Below, piece after piece: positions 35,272 to 43,826 of a stretch of DNA of 64,000 bases (positions within the stretch are counted from its first letter, which is position 1; each line of letters opens with the position of its first letter). Source of the DNA: Halomontanus rarus (GTDB taxonomy: Archaea > Halobacteriota > Halobacteria > Halobacteriales > Natrialbaceae); assembly GCF_029338335.1 (NCBI RefSeq), contig NZ_CP119796.1; one strand, 5' to 3'. The position numbers and the translations under genes were made by a program. The notes under the pieces are model-generated. The model made no database searches. It was not told the origin of the DNA and saw nothing but the letters and a program-made list of their open reading frames with translations.

Positions 35272-36576
35272 ATGCTCGAGTTTCACGCCGCCTTCTTGCT
35301 CCTGTTCGTCGGCACGACCGCCTTCTTCACCGCGCTCTCGATCCTGAACGTCCGCCACGGCGCGCGCGTTCTCGAGCGCGAGCGCGAGTGGGTCCGCGAC
35401 CGACTCGGGCTCGAGGACGTCGACCGAGTCACCGCCTACCAGCGAGCGGGAGTGCGTCTCTCGCAGGTCCGGACGTGGGCGTTCGTCGCGCTCGTGCTGG
35501 CAGTGCTGTACACCGGCGCGCTCGCGAGCGCGGTCGAGTGGTTCGAGGGACTGGGGTACGGCCCCGTCCTCACGGGAACCCTGTTCGTCGTCGCGCTCGT
35601 CGTCGCGATGCAGCTGTTCTCGCTGCCGTTCGACGCCTACGAGACGTTCGTCGTCGAGGAACGGTTCGACTTCAACCAACAGTCGCCAGGGCTGTTCGTC
35701 AGAGATCTCGTCGTCCAGACGGCCATCTCGGCCGCCATCACCGGCGTCCTCGCGGCCGGCGTTCTCTGGTTCGTCTCGAGCGTGCCGACCTACTGGCCGC
35801 TGGCCGCACTCGTGCTGTTCGCCGCCTTCTCGCTGGGGATGCTGGTGATATACCCGCGGTTCATCGCGCCGCTTTTCAACGACTTCCAGCCAGTCGAGGA
35901 GGGCGACCTCCGTGAGTCGGTCGAACGGGTCTTCGACCGCGCCGGCTTCTCCTGTGACGGCATCTACGTGATGGACGCGAGCAGGCGCTCCTCGCACTCG
36001 AACGCCTACTTCGTCGGCTTCGGCCGGACCAAGCGGGTCGTCCTCTTCGACACGCTGGTCGATCAGATGGACCTCCCGGAGATCGAGGGCGTCCTCGCCC
36101 ACGAACTCGCCCACTGGAAGAAGGGACACATCTGGACCGGGTTCGCGGCCGGGATGGTCCGCGTCGGTGCCATGCTCGCCGCGCTGTGGTACCTCCTCGA
36201 GTCCGCGTGGCTCTACGAAATGTTCGCCCTCCCCGAAACCGCGTACGTCGGCCTGCTCGTCGGTATGCTGTGGCTGCAACCGCTCGTCAAACTCTCGAGT
36301 CCCCTCGAGAACCGGCTCTCGCTGGCCCACGAGCGCGAGGCCGACGCCTTCGCGACGGACGTGATGGGAAGCGGCGACCCGCTGATCGACGCGCTCTGTC
36401 GGCTCACGGGCGAGAACCTCTCGAACCCGTTCCCCCATCCGTGGTACGCGACGTTCCACTACACGCACCCGCCGATCCCGGATCGGATTCGCTACATTCA
36501 GGGGCTCGGTGAGGGGGACGGCGACGCCGAGCGGGAGTCCGGCGACGCACCGCCGACGGCACAGGGGTCCGACTGA
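35272..36576 (+). CDS. M48 family membrane zinc metalloprotease (Ste24-like)
   Basis: A 434-residue integral membrane protease. The zinc site is HELAHWKKGH (HExxH, about residue 278), with the third ligand Glu in EREADAFATD (about 354). Several membrane spans precede it (4-25, 65-90, 105-120, 145-175, 180-200). VVEERFDFNQQSPGLFVRD and RFIAPLFNDFQPVEEGDL are conserved in Ste24/CAAX-prenyl-type proteases. In archaea the family is tied to membrane protein quality control. Single gene. Confidence 0.9.
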   Translation: MLEFHAAFLLLFVGTTAFFTALSILNVRHGARVLEREREWVRDRLGLEDVDRVTAYQRAGVRLSQVRTWAFVALVLAVLYTGALASAVEWFEGLGYGPVLTGTLFVVALVVAMQLFSLPFDAYETFVVEERFDFNQQSPGLFVRDLVVQTAISAAITGVLAAGVLWFVSSVPTYWPLAALVLFAAFSLGMLVIYPRFIAPLFNDFQPVEEGDLRESVERVFDRAGFSCDGIYVMDASRRSSHSNAYFVGFGRTKRVVLFDTLVDQMDLPEIEGVLAHELAHWKKGHIWTGFAAGMVRVGAMLAALWYLLESAWLYEMFALPETAYVGLLVGMLWLQPLVKLSSPLENRLSLAHEREADAFATDVMGSGDPLIDALCRLTGENLSNPFPHPWYATFHYTHPPIPDRIRYIQGLGEGDGDAERESGDAPPTAQGSD

Positions 36577-36599
36577 TCGTTCGCGCCCCTTCGGATCCA

Positions 36600-36680
36600 C
36601 CTCTTCTCTCTTTCCTTCCCCTCCACCCTCTTCTCTCTTTCCTTCCCCTCCACCCTCTTCTCTCCTCTCCTCCCCTCTAC
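36600..36680 (+). repeat. 27-bp polypyrimidine tandem repeat
   Basis: Units at 36600-36626 and 36627-36653 are identical; a third at 36654-36680 is diverged. The plus strand is almost only C and T. It lies between the M48 gene and the next gene and could act as a terminator region or adopt a triplex. There are no spacers, so it is not a CRISPR. Confidence 0.85.
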
Positions 36681-36768
36681 CCTCTTCGACCATCCTCGGG
36701 CCCGACTCGAGTCGCACGAATCGCGATCTCGAGCAACGATTACGGTTCTCGCCGTGGGACGACCGATC

Positions 36769-37305
36769 ATGCGCGAGCGTGATGACGGCACCCCCGGCCG
36801 CCAGACCGGTCCCGCGACCAGCACCACGCGCCGGAGCTGGTACGGCCACGGAACGCTCACCCGCGTCGAGAAGTCCCCGGTCAACCGCTATCTTCACGAC
36901 GTTACCTACGTGTTCGCCGACGTCTCCATCCCCAGCCTGCCGGTGCTCGTCCTCGTCATGCTCTCGAGTACCGAGCCGGGGTTCGGCCCGGTCCCGGCGA
37001 CGATGGTCGCCTGGGCGACGCTCGTGGTCGTCGCTGCCGCGATTCGGGGCGGCTGGATCCAGCCGCCGGCGACGGACGCGCCCGGCTGGGTCGCGGTGAC
37101 GCCGTCGCTCGTCGCCGTGCGGCTGATCTACTACAATCTCGTCCTGTTCGCGGCCGCCTACGGAAGCGTGGCACTCGCCGACGCCGTCGGCACGCCGGCC
37201 GCGTCGCTCGGATTCGCGTTCCTGATCGCACTGCTGGCGACGTTGCTGTTTCCGCGAGTCGCCGAGTCGGCGTATCGGTGGCTGTTGGCGGCGCTCGACC
37301 AGTAG
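36769..37305 (+). CDS. Multi-span membrane protein, function unknown
   Basis: A 178-residue protein. A polar Arg-rich N terminus (about 50 residues) is followed by four hydrophobic segments (SIPSLPVLVLVMLSS, MVAWATLVVVAAAI, LVAVRLIYYNLVLFAAAYG, SLGFAFLIALLATLLF). I do not recognise a family. ATG 36769 is preferred to a GTG 15 nt upstream because GATTACGG lies about 30 nt before it. Confidence 0.65.
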   Translation: MRERDDGTPGRQTGPATSTTRRSWYGHGTLTRVEKSPVNRYLHDVTYVFADVSIPSLPVLVLVMLSSTEPGFGPVPATMVAWATLVVVAAAIRGGWIQPPATDAPGWVAVTPSLVAVRLIYYNLVLFAAAYGSVALADAVGTPAASLGFAFLIALLATLLFPRVAESAYRWLLAALDQ

Positions 37306-37434
37306 ATTGGAGTCCGGTTTTTCGAAAATACGCTCGAGAACCTCGTGGTCGGTATCAGTAAAGGGAGTAGATGTGTCACGGTTGGACATCTGTCGATCAA
37401 AACACACATTATGGTAGAAATGTATGTCTCAACA

Positions 37435-37899
37435 ATGACAACTCGTCGTAAACTCCTGGGGCTGACTGCTGCTTCACTTACGGTAAGTGTAGCTGGTTGT
37501 TCTGTCATTGGCGCGTCCACCCCCACGATCAGCCTCGGCGAGTTCGATGTCGCAAATTACTGCTATACGCCCCAGACAATCCATCTATTGGTCGAAGAAG
37601 ACGATGAGGAAGTCTACCGGGAGGTGATCGAGATGAAAGCCGCCTCAGATGATCCCGACGAACGAATCGATGTTACGTACGTTGTTCCTCCCCAACCGCC
37701 GCGAGAGGCAGGGAAGTACCGGATCTACGCTCGACTTGACGGTGATGGCGAGTGGACGGAAGCAGATCTGATCGATCCAGATTTGGAGTGTATCGACATG
37801 ACGTTCGAGATAAATTGTGGACAGATGGGTGGAAGTAGTGACCCTCATATCAACATGATGGGTGCTGTGCTTAACCCCAGTTGCCCGCAGACCGAGTGA
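37435..37899 (+). CDS. Twin-arginine lipoprotein of lower GC
   Basis: A 154-residue exported lipoprotein. MTTRRKLLGLTAASLTVSVAGC carries twin Arg and a lipobox, with Cys at residue 22. The mature part has beta-rich stretches (QTIHLLVEEDDEEVYREVIE, GKYRIYARLD) and several Cys (YCYTPQ, ECIDMTF, INCGQMG), unusual for this proteome. Codon use is visibly less GC3-biased than in neighbours, which suggests recent acquisition. Alternative starts lie at 37411 and upstream; this start gives the proper signal peptide. Confidence 0.75.
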   Translation: MTTRRKLLGLTAASLTVSVAGCSVIGASTPTISLGEFDVANYCYTPQTIHLLVEEDDEEVYREVIEMKAASDDPDERIDVTYVVPPQPPREAGKYRIYARLDGDGEWTEADLIDPDLECIDMTFEINCGQMGGSSDPHINMMGAVLNPSCPQTE

Positions 37900-38162
37900 T
37901 CGTTCCGCGAGCAACGCACGATCTTACGGACCAATTTGCGGTCAGTCCGCGCGCGTACACACCGACCGATTCGGGAACCAGTGACCGAAACCGACTCCTC
38001 GTGGATCACTGAAACGGCCCGCTCGAGCGCACCGGATTTTTGCGGGACGCGGGTTCCCACGTCTCGAGCGGTCGGTGAGCGGCCGAACCGAGAATCGAGC
38101 GGTTCAGTTTCGGACCCGAGATATCGACGTGGGGTCACCACGACTGCGACAGGAACTCCCGG

Positions 38163-39341
38163 TCAATCGCTCGAGTTCGCCGCCGGAACGTCCGCCGCCT
38201 CTCCCTCGAGCACCGCCCGGTACCGCCGTCCGGCGTCGTCCTCGGCCTCGAGCGCCTCGCGGATCCGCGGTGAGATCCACCCCGGACCGCCCTCGGTTCC
38301 GACCGCCGGCCGCCCGCCGAACTCGTCGGTTCGCAGGTCGGCGGGGAGGAACCGCTCGTACACCGGCAACCGCTCGCCGAGCGGAACGCCCGCCTCGTCG
38401 GCGATCGCCTCGAGTTCCCGGAGCGCGGGCCACTTGTAGTCGGGGTTGATGTGGTCGTCGGTCACCGGCGACACCCCGCCGAGGTCGTCGACCCCGCAGT
38501 CGACGAGGTCTCGAGCGGGAGCGAGGTTCGGCGGGACTTGCACCGAGATCTCCTCGGGGAGCGCGACGCGAGCCATCGCGGTCACCCGGCGCATCGTCTC
38601 CAGATCGGGCGTGCCGTCGGACCACCGCTCGTTGTTCACCACCGGTTGGACGATCACCTCCTGGACGTGGTCGTACCGGTCGTGCATCTCGCGGATGGCG
38701 AGCAGGCTCTCGGCCCGGTCGCGCCAGGATTCGCCGATCCCGACGAGAATGCCGGTGGTGAAGGCGACGTCCAGTTTCCCCGCGTTCTCGATCGTCCGCA
38801 GGCGCTGGCCCGGTTCCTTCCGGCGGGGGCCCGCGTGGGCGTCGACCTCGGCGGTCGACTCGAGCATCACGCCCATGCTGGCGTTGACGTCGGCGACCGT
38901 CGCCATCTGCTCGCGCGTCTGGTCGCCGGGATTCGAGTGAGGGAGCAACCCCTCCTCGAGTGCGACCTCGCAGGCCTCGCGGAGGTAGGTGTGGATCGAG
39001 TCGTGGCCCCACTCGGCGAGCTGGTCGTAGATCGCGGTGTAGCGATCGTCGGGGTCGTCGCCGAACGTAAACAGCGCCTCCGTACAGCCCGCCGCCGCCC
39101 CGTCGCGGCAGATCTCGCGGATCTCCTCGAGGCTGAGCAGCGAGGCCTGGCCTGGCGGATCGAAGTAGGTGCAGTAGGTGCAGGTGTACCGGCAGGCGGT
39201 CGTCAACGGGATGAACACGTTCCGGGCGAACGTGAGTTCCGGTGCGGGCGAGACGTCGTCGGGTGTCACCTCGAGTAGTCGCTCGATGTCCGTCTCGTCG
39301 ACCGACAGTTCGACGCCGTACTCCGTCCCACCGGGGATCAT
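38163..39341 (-). CDS. cofG: F0 synthase subunit CofG
   Basis: A 392-residue radical SAM enzyme with CRYTCTYC (CX3CX2C) near residue 50. LFTFGDDPDDRY, HSNPGDQTREQM and GILVGIGESWRDRAESLLAI match CofG, which cyclises the CofH product to 7,8-didemethyl-8-hydroxy-5-deazariboflavin (F0). ATG 39341 is chosen because a CTTATGTA box lies about 30 nt upstream, inside a longer in-frame extension beginning with GTG 39380. It is followed upstream by cofC on the same strand. Confidence 0.93.
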   Translation of the reverse strand: MIPGGTEYGVELSVDETDIERLLEVTPDDVSPAPELTFARNVFIPLTTACRYTCTYCTYFDPPGQASLLSLEEIREICRDGAAAGCTEALFTFGDDPDDRYTAIYDQLAEWGHDSIHTYLREACEVALEEGLLPHSNPGDQTREQMATVADVNASMGVMLESTAEVDAHAGPRRKEPGQRLRTIENAGKLDVAFTTGILVGIGESWRDRAESLLAIREMHDRYDHVQEVIVQPVVNNERWSDGTPDLETMRRVTAMARVALPEEISVQVPPNLAPARDLVDCGVDDLGGVSPVTDDHINPDYKWPALRELEAIADEAGVPLGERLPVYERFLPADLRTDEFGGRPAVGTEGGPGWISPRIREALEAEDDAGRRYRAVLEGEAADVPAANSSD

Positions 39342-39467
39342 TACGTCGGAGTGTCGGTCCCGAATACATAAGTGCTTCACTGCGTCGTCGACTCCGGTTG
39401 GCTCGGTGACCGGTTTGCGGTCACCGAGCGGTCATCGAGTGGTCACCGAGCGGTCGCGATACGCAGT

Positions 39468-40106
39468 CTATCGACGCTCGACCCCCACGCGCCCCTCGCT
39501 GATCGAGAGTTCGAGACCGAACTCCTCGAGGGTCCTGCGGGCTCGACCGTCGGTGTGTAAGAGCACTTCGACCAGGTCCGTCGGTTCGTCGATATCCGTA
39601 CTCAGCCGGAACGAGTCGACCGTCTCGAGGGTGGCACCGACTGCCCGCGATCGGTTCCGGTGATCGAGGTACGACGCGCCGTGGTAATCGACTCGAAAGT
39701 CGGGGTGCCTGACGACCAGCGCGTTCGTCCCGCCGCCGCGTCCCGGTGCGATCACGACGTCGCCGTCGGTCGAAAACAGGGTCTCGAGGGCGTCGGGCGT
39801 CGCGAGTGCGAGGTCCGCCATGACGACGGCGACGCCCTCTCCGGTGTTCTCCGGCACTCGCTGCTCGAGCGCTCCGTTGACGGCCGCCGTGAGCGGTCGG
39901 TCGTCGACGACCGTCGGGACGTCGACCGCCTCGTCGGCCTCGAGCGGCCGGGTCGTCAACACCGTCGGCGTCGCACCCGCCCGCTCGGTCGCTTCGAGGA
40001 CGTCCGCGAGCATCGCCCGCGCCAACCGCTCGCGCTCGAGCGGTTCGAGGACGCCTGCGAGGCGGGTCTTCGGATTCTCGATGGCGAACGGAATGACGGC
40101 GTGCAT
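39468..40106 (-). CDS. cofC: 2-phospho-L-lactate guanylyltransferase CofC
   Basis: A 212-residue nucleotidyltransferase of the MobA-like fold. MHAVIPFAIENPKTRLAGVL has the Lys-Thr-Arg nucleotide-binding start, VAVVMADLALATPDAL the Asp metal site, and VVIAPGRGGGTNALVV the sugar/lactate side. It makes the activated lactate for the F420 tail. ATG 40106 gives the conserved N terminus. The gene lies 126 nt upstream of cofG in the same direction. Confidence 0.92.
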   Translation of the reverse strand: MHAVIPFAIENPKTRLAGVLEPLERERLARAMLADVLEATERAGATPTVLTTRPLEADEAVDVPTVVDDRPLTAAVNGALEQRVPENTGEGVAVVMADLALATPDALETLFSTDGDVVIAPGRGGGTNALVVRHPDFRVDYHGASYLDHRNRSRAVGATLETVDSFRLSTDIDEPTDLVEVLLHTDGRARRTLEEFGLELSISEGRVGVERR

Positions 40107-40276
40107 CTGCGTGGCTCGACGTTGCGGATACGCGTGCAAAAACACGTCGAACGGCCCTACTGAGACGTGTGTTCGGATCCGATCTCCGACACAGCACCGC
40201 TCACAGAGGCGAAAACTGCAAACCGAACGTGCAACAGCAACCGAAATCGCTGACGGGATCGGTTCGATGGAGAGTG

Positions 40277-41455
40277 CTAGAACAGCGGCTCGAGTTCGTC
40301 TTCGTCGTCTTCGACCAGCGTCTCGAGGTTGTCCTGGCTCTCGGCCTGGATGTCTTCCATGTTGTCCTGGGCTTCGATCGCGACCTGCTGGAGGCGCTTG
40401 ATCCGCGGGACGTTGGTGACGCCCGCCAGCAGGATCGCCGCGGAGACTTCCGGTTCGTTGCGCGGGAAGTCACCGCCGCGGACTTCCATGCTGCCGGTTT
40501 CCTCCTCGAGCCACTTCCGCCCGCGTTCGATGCCTTTTCGGTTGAGGTATTCGGTCGGACCGGAGAGGACCAGCAGGGCCCGCTCGGCACCGTCGATCTC
40601 ACAGGGTAGTGTGAGCCGACCCAGTGCGGCCTTTCGAACCAGACTCGTGATCCGGTTCGTGGTGTTCGCAGCGTCGAGTCCGTCGCCGCCGTCGGCGTTG
40701 CCGGTAAACCGCGAGAGTAAGCCGCCGCCGGTGTTGAGTTCGACTTCCTCGCTCGCGTAGCCGACGGTGGAGACGCCGCCACCCGAGAGGGTGTTGATGA
40801 TCTCCGAGGAGTCGACGACGCTCTCTGCGACTTCCTGTCCGTCGCCGACTTCGCCGGCGCCGAAGAGGACGCCGAAGCGCCGGACGATCTCCTCGTTGAT
40901 CTGGTCGTAGCCGCCTTCGACGGACTCGCCGGTCTGTCGCCACGAGTCGTTGTCGAAGACCAGCAGGTTGTCCACTTCACGGACGAACGTCTGGAACGAT
41001 CGGGCGGCGTTGAGCGTGTAGATGCCGCCCTCGTCCGTTCCGGGTAGGACGCCGAGTCCATATACTGGGATCGTGTAGATCCGCTTGAGATGTTTCGCGA
41101 GGACCGGTGCGCCACCGGATCCGCTTCCGCCACCCATCCCGGCGACGACGAGGAACGCGTCGACTTCGTGGGTCGGGATCGCATCGATCGCGTTTTGCAC
41201 CTCGTCGATGTCCTCCTCGGCGACTTCCGCGCCGAGTTCGTTGTCTGCACCGACACCGTGGCCCTTCACGCGGGCCTGGCCGATGAGTACTCTATTCTCC
41301 TGGGGTATGTTGTCGAGACCGATGAGATCCGCTTTCGCGGTGTTGACGGCGATCGCCGCGCGGACGATTCCGCTGTTCGTTCGATCGTCGTAATCGAGGA
41401 ATCGATCGACGATTTTCCCTCCGGCCTGTCCGAATCCGATCATCGCCAGCTTCAT
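40277..41455 (-). CDS. cetZ: Tubulin/FtsZ-family protein CetZ
   Basis: A 392-residue tubulin-superfamily GTPase. MKLAMIGFGQAGGKIVDRFL starts the Rossmann part, GMGGGSGSGGAP (about residue 105-115) is the GTP-binding signature, and YDQINEEIVRRFGVLFGAGE belongs to the T7/hinge area. CetZ proteins control cell shape and motility in haloarchaea; this one looks like the CetZ1 group by the intact N-terminal region and the acidic C-terminal tail (about 365-392). A TTTATATCC box about 48 nt upstream gives a short leader. Confidence 0.93.
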   Translation of the reverse strand: MKLAMIGFGQAGGKIVDRFLDYDDRTNSGIVRAAIAVNTAKADLIGLDNIPQENRVLIGQARVKGHGVGADNELGAEVAEEDIDEVQNAIDAIPTHEVDAFLVVAGMGGGSGSGGAPVLAKHLKRIYTIPVYGLGVLPGTDEGGIYTLNAARSFQTFVREVDNLLVFDNDSWRQTGESVEGGYDQINEEIVRRFGVLFGAGEVGDGQEVAESVVDSSEIINTLSGGGVSTVGYASEEVELNTGGGLLSRFTGNADGGDGLDAANTTNRITSLVRKAALGRLTLPCEIDGAERALLVLSGPTEYLNRKGIERGRKWLEEETGSMEVRGGDFPRNEPEVSAAILLAGVTNVPRIKRLQQVAIEAQDNMEDIQAESQDNLETLVEDDEDELEPLF

Positions 41456-41499
41456 AGTTGATTTGGGGGCTCCGTTGGATTGAAACCAGAGCGATCAGG

Positions 41500-41508
41500 G
41501 ATATAAAC
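41500..41508 (-). promoter_or_regulatory. TATA box of cetZ
   Basis: On the minus strand GTTTATATCC is centred about 49 nt upstream of the ATG at 41455, giving a leader of about 20-25 nt that contains GGAG. The region 41456-41700 is AT-rich overall. Confidence 0.55.
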
Positions 41509-41717
41509 CTTGTGATGAACTGAATTTCTCCCATTCTGTTGTGTTGTCCGTAACCGTATGAAGAGAGGCTGTTCATAGGCCTTAACATCAGTTATAAGAT
41601 ACATTTTACCGTTGGTAATCTATTCCTTTAAGAAAAAGGTTTGGGCCAACGTGTGTCGACGTTATTACCCCTCTGATAACGTGGCCCTCCCGTGATCATG
41701 GTCCGAACGTGTCGAAC

Positions 41718-42638
41718 CTATACAATTTCTCGTTCGGCCTCGCCGGGCGGTGACCGCTCGAGGCCGAGGTACGAGCCGAGCGTCCGCAACTCGGCCTCGG
41801 TTCGACCGAACGCCGTCACGTCGTTGTCGGCAATCGTGTTGTCCATCTTCAGCGATCGCGCCTGATCTGGGCCGAACGGGACGAACGGGACGGGGCTAAG
41901 CGCCGTGAACCCGATTTTCGCCAGCGACAGCGGCACCGGGAGGATCGTGACGGATTTCCCGTCGGCTTCGTACGCGAGTTTCGTCACGTCTGCGAGGCTC
42001 AACACCTCCGGACCGCCGATCTCGTACGTCTCGCCGACGTGTTTGTCCCCCTCGAGTGAGTCGGCCAGTATCGGCACCAGATCGCCGACCCAGATCGGCT
42101 GGAAGCGCGTTTTGCCGCCGCCCGGAAGCGCCGTGACGTACGGCGTCGTCACCAGTTTCGTAAAGCCGACGAACTCGTCACCGTCGCCGAAGACGACCGA
42201 GGGGCGAAAGATAACCCACTCGAGGGCCGACTCGCGGACGACGCGTTCGGCCTCGCCTTTCGTTCTGATGAACTCGATCGGACTGTTCGGATCGGCTCCG
42301 TTCCCGCTCATCTGGACGAATCGCTCGACGCCGCCGTCTTCGGCCGCCCGGACGAGATTCTCGGTTCCCCGCAAGTGGACGCCCTCGTGGGTCGCGTCGC
42401 CGCTGGGCTGGAACAGCGGCGAGAGCGATACGAGGTTGACGACCGCGTCGTGGTCGGCGACCGTCTCGGCGATCGACTCGTAGGCGCTGACGTCCCCCAT
42501 CGCGGGCTCGACTCCCGGCGGAAGCGACCCGCCGTCGGGACTCCGCGAGAGCGCCGTTACCTCGTGGCCGCGGTCGGCCAGTTCTTCGCACAGATTGGAT
42601 CCGATGAAGCCCGTTCCGCCGGCGACGAGGACCTTCAT
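41718..42638 (-). CDS. NDUFA9-like NAD(P)-binding SDR protein
   Basis: A 306-residue atypical short-chain dehydrogenase. MKVLVAGGTGFIGSNLCEEL gives the GxxGxxG nucleotide fold. The catalytic Tyr-Lys pair is not evident (SGNGADPNSPIEFIRTKGEAE has Lys only), and VIFRPSVVFGDGDEFVGF plus FQPIWVGDL match the complex-I NDUFA9 subgroup. Such proteins act on sugar nucleotides or serve as redox-linked assembly factors. A TATTTACA box lies about 25 nt upstream. It is divergent from tmk. Confidence 0.85.
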   Translation of the reverse strand: MKVLVAGGTGFIGSNLCEELADRGHEVTALSRSPDGGSLPPGVEPAMGDVSAYESIAETVADHDAVVNLVSLSPLFQPSGDATHEGVHLRGTENLVRAAEDGGVERFVQMSGNGADPNSPIEFIRTKGEAERVVRESALEWVIFRPSVVFGDGDEFVGFTKLVTTPYVTALPGGGKTRFQPIWVGDLVPILADSLEGDKHVGETYEIGGPEVLSLADVTKLAYEADGKSVTILPVPLSLAKIGFTALSPVPFVPFGPDQARSLKMDNTIADNDVTAFGRTEAELRTLGSYLGLERSPPGEAEREIV

Positions 42639-42764
42639 GCTCGAAACATGTGTCTCGATCTGTAAATAGCTGCGCGGTTACACTGGTAGGGGGTTCGTGG
42701 GCCGGCACTCGCGGTCGATCGCCATCCCGACAGATTGTAGTACACACCGCGGCCACGTGAGGCT

Positions 42765-43385
42765 ATGCTCGTCACGCTCGAGGGACTCGACGGAAGCGGG
42801 AAGACGACGGTCTGGGAGGCCTTACACGACGTGTATTCCGACGCCGTGTTCACTCGCGAACCGACCAACTCCTGGTACGGCGACGCCGTCTACCGGTCGA
42901 TCGGCGACGACGACGCCGATCCGCTGGCGGAACTGTTCCTCTACACCGCCGACCACGCCGACCACCTCTCGCGGGTGATCGAACCCGCCCTCGAGCGCGG
43001 CGACCTCGTCGTCTCCGATCGGTACGCCCACTCCCGGTACGCTTATCAGGGGGCGACGCTCGAGGGGATCATCGACCGGCCGATGGAGTACGTTCGCGGC
43101 GTCCACCAGCCGTTTACGATCGAGCCAGATCTCACTATCTACCTCGATCTCGATCCTGAGACGGCGGCCGCTCGCGCCGGCGCGACCAACAAGTTCGAGC
43201 GCGCCGAGTACCTCGAGTCCGTTCGATCGAACTACAAGCGATTGCTCCGCGCGGAGCCGGAGCGGTTCGTCCAGGTGGATGCGAGCCAGTCGCCGGAGGC
43301 GGTCCTCGAGCGCGTCGAGACGGTACTCGCGGAGGTCGTCGATGACGAGAACGGCGACGGTGACGCGGTCGCCGACCGGACGTAG
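42765..43385 (+). CDS. tmk: Thymidylate kinase
   Basis: A 206-residue dTMP kinase. The P-loop is LEGLDGSGKTT (residues 5-15), the DR[YH] motif is VVSDRYAHSRYAYQG (about 84-98), and the lid-type TIYLDLDPETAAARAG has Arg residues. It phosphorylates dTMP to dTDP. The C-terminal tail is acidic. A TAGTACA box lies about 28 nt upstream of ATG 42765. Confidence 0.93.
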   Translation: MLVTLEGLDGSGKTTVWEALHDVYSDAVFTREPTNSWYGDAVYRSIGDDDADPLAELFLYTADHADHLSRVIEPALERGDLVVSDRYAHSRYAYQGATLEGIIDRPMEYVRGVHQPFTIEPDLTIYLDLDPETAAARAGATNKFERAEYLESVRSNYKRLLRAEPERFVQVDASQSPEAVLERVETVLAEVVDDENGDGDAVADRT

Positions 43386-43417
43386 TCGCCTCGGATTCGC
43401 AGAACGCGCGTCGGTTT

Positions 43418-43744
43418 CTACCGGTTCTCGGTCGTTTCGGGCAACTCGATTTCGTCGGGATGGGGCATCCAGAAGACGTCGATCGTGTATCCCAGCGCCA
43501 GCGGCAGGACGATGACGACGGTGAGGACCATCTCGCGCGAGCCGAGGTCGCCTCCCAGCCCCAACACGCCGCTCAGGAGGATCGTCGAGCCGACGAGGGC
43601 GACGGGGATCAAGAGCAGCGAGTAGATCACGGCCCCCCACTGCGTCTCGAGTCGGATGCGGAAGAATCGGGTGGCGACGGCGGCGAAGAGCGTGTGGACA
43701 CAGACGATGAGGAGCAATCCGACGGCCGAGGCGAGCGACACCAT
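43418..43744 (-). CDS. Three-span membrane protein, function unknown
   Basis: A 108-residue protein with three hydrophobic segments (about 3-24, 36-60, 72-92) and a polar C terminus (MPHPDEIELPETTENR). FFRIRLETQWGAVIYSLLLIP is a conserved-looking core, similar to a small haloarchaeal membrane family I cannot name reliably. It is convergent with tmk and starts 82 nt from the E1 alpha gene. Confidence 0.7.
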   Translation of the reverse strand: MVSLASAVGLLLIVCVHTLFAAVATRFFRIRLETQWGAVIYSLLLIPVALVGSTILLSGVLGLGGDLGSREMVLTVVIVLPLALGYTIDVFWMPHPDEIELPETTENR

Positions 43745-43826
43745 ACCGGCTCTAACGACCGAACGCTTTTTTCGCTATCGGAACACCACCGCGAGCACTT
43801 TCTTCGCCGACGGTAATGGATGTGGT

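Noticed and set aside
36600..36680. CRISPR-like regular repeats
   Set aside because: The units are directly adjacent with no spacers, pure pyrimidine, and there are no cas genes in the window.
35260..37407. Long leftward open frame across the M48 gene and its neighbour
   Set aside because: It runs antisense through two well-supported genes and the pyrimidine repeat.
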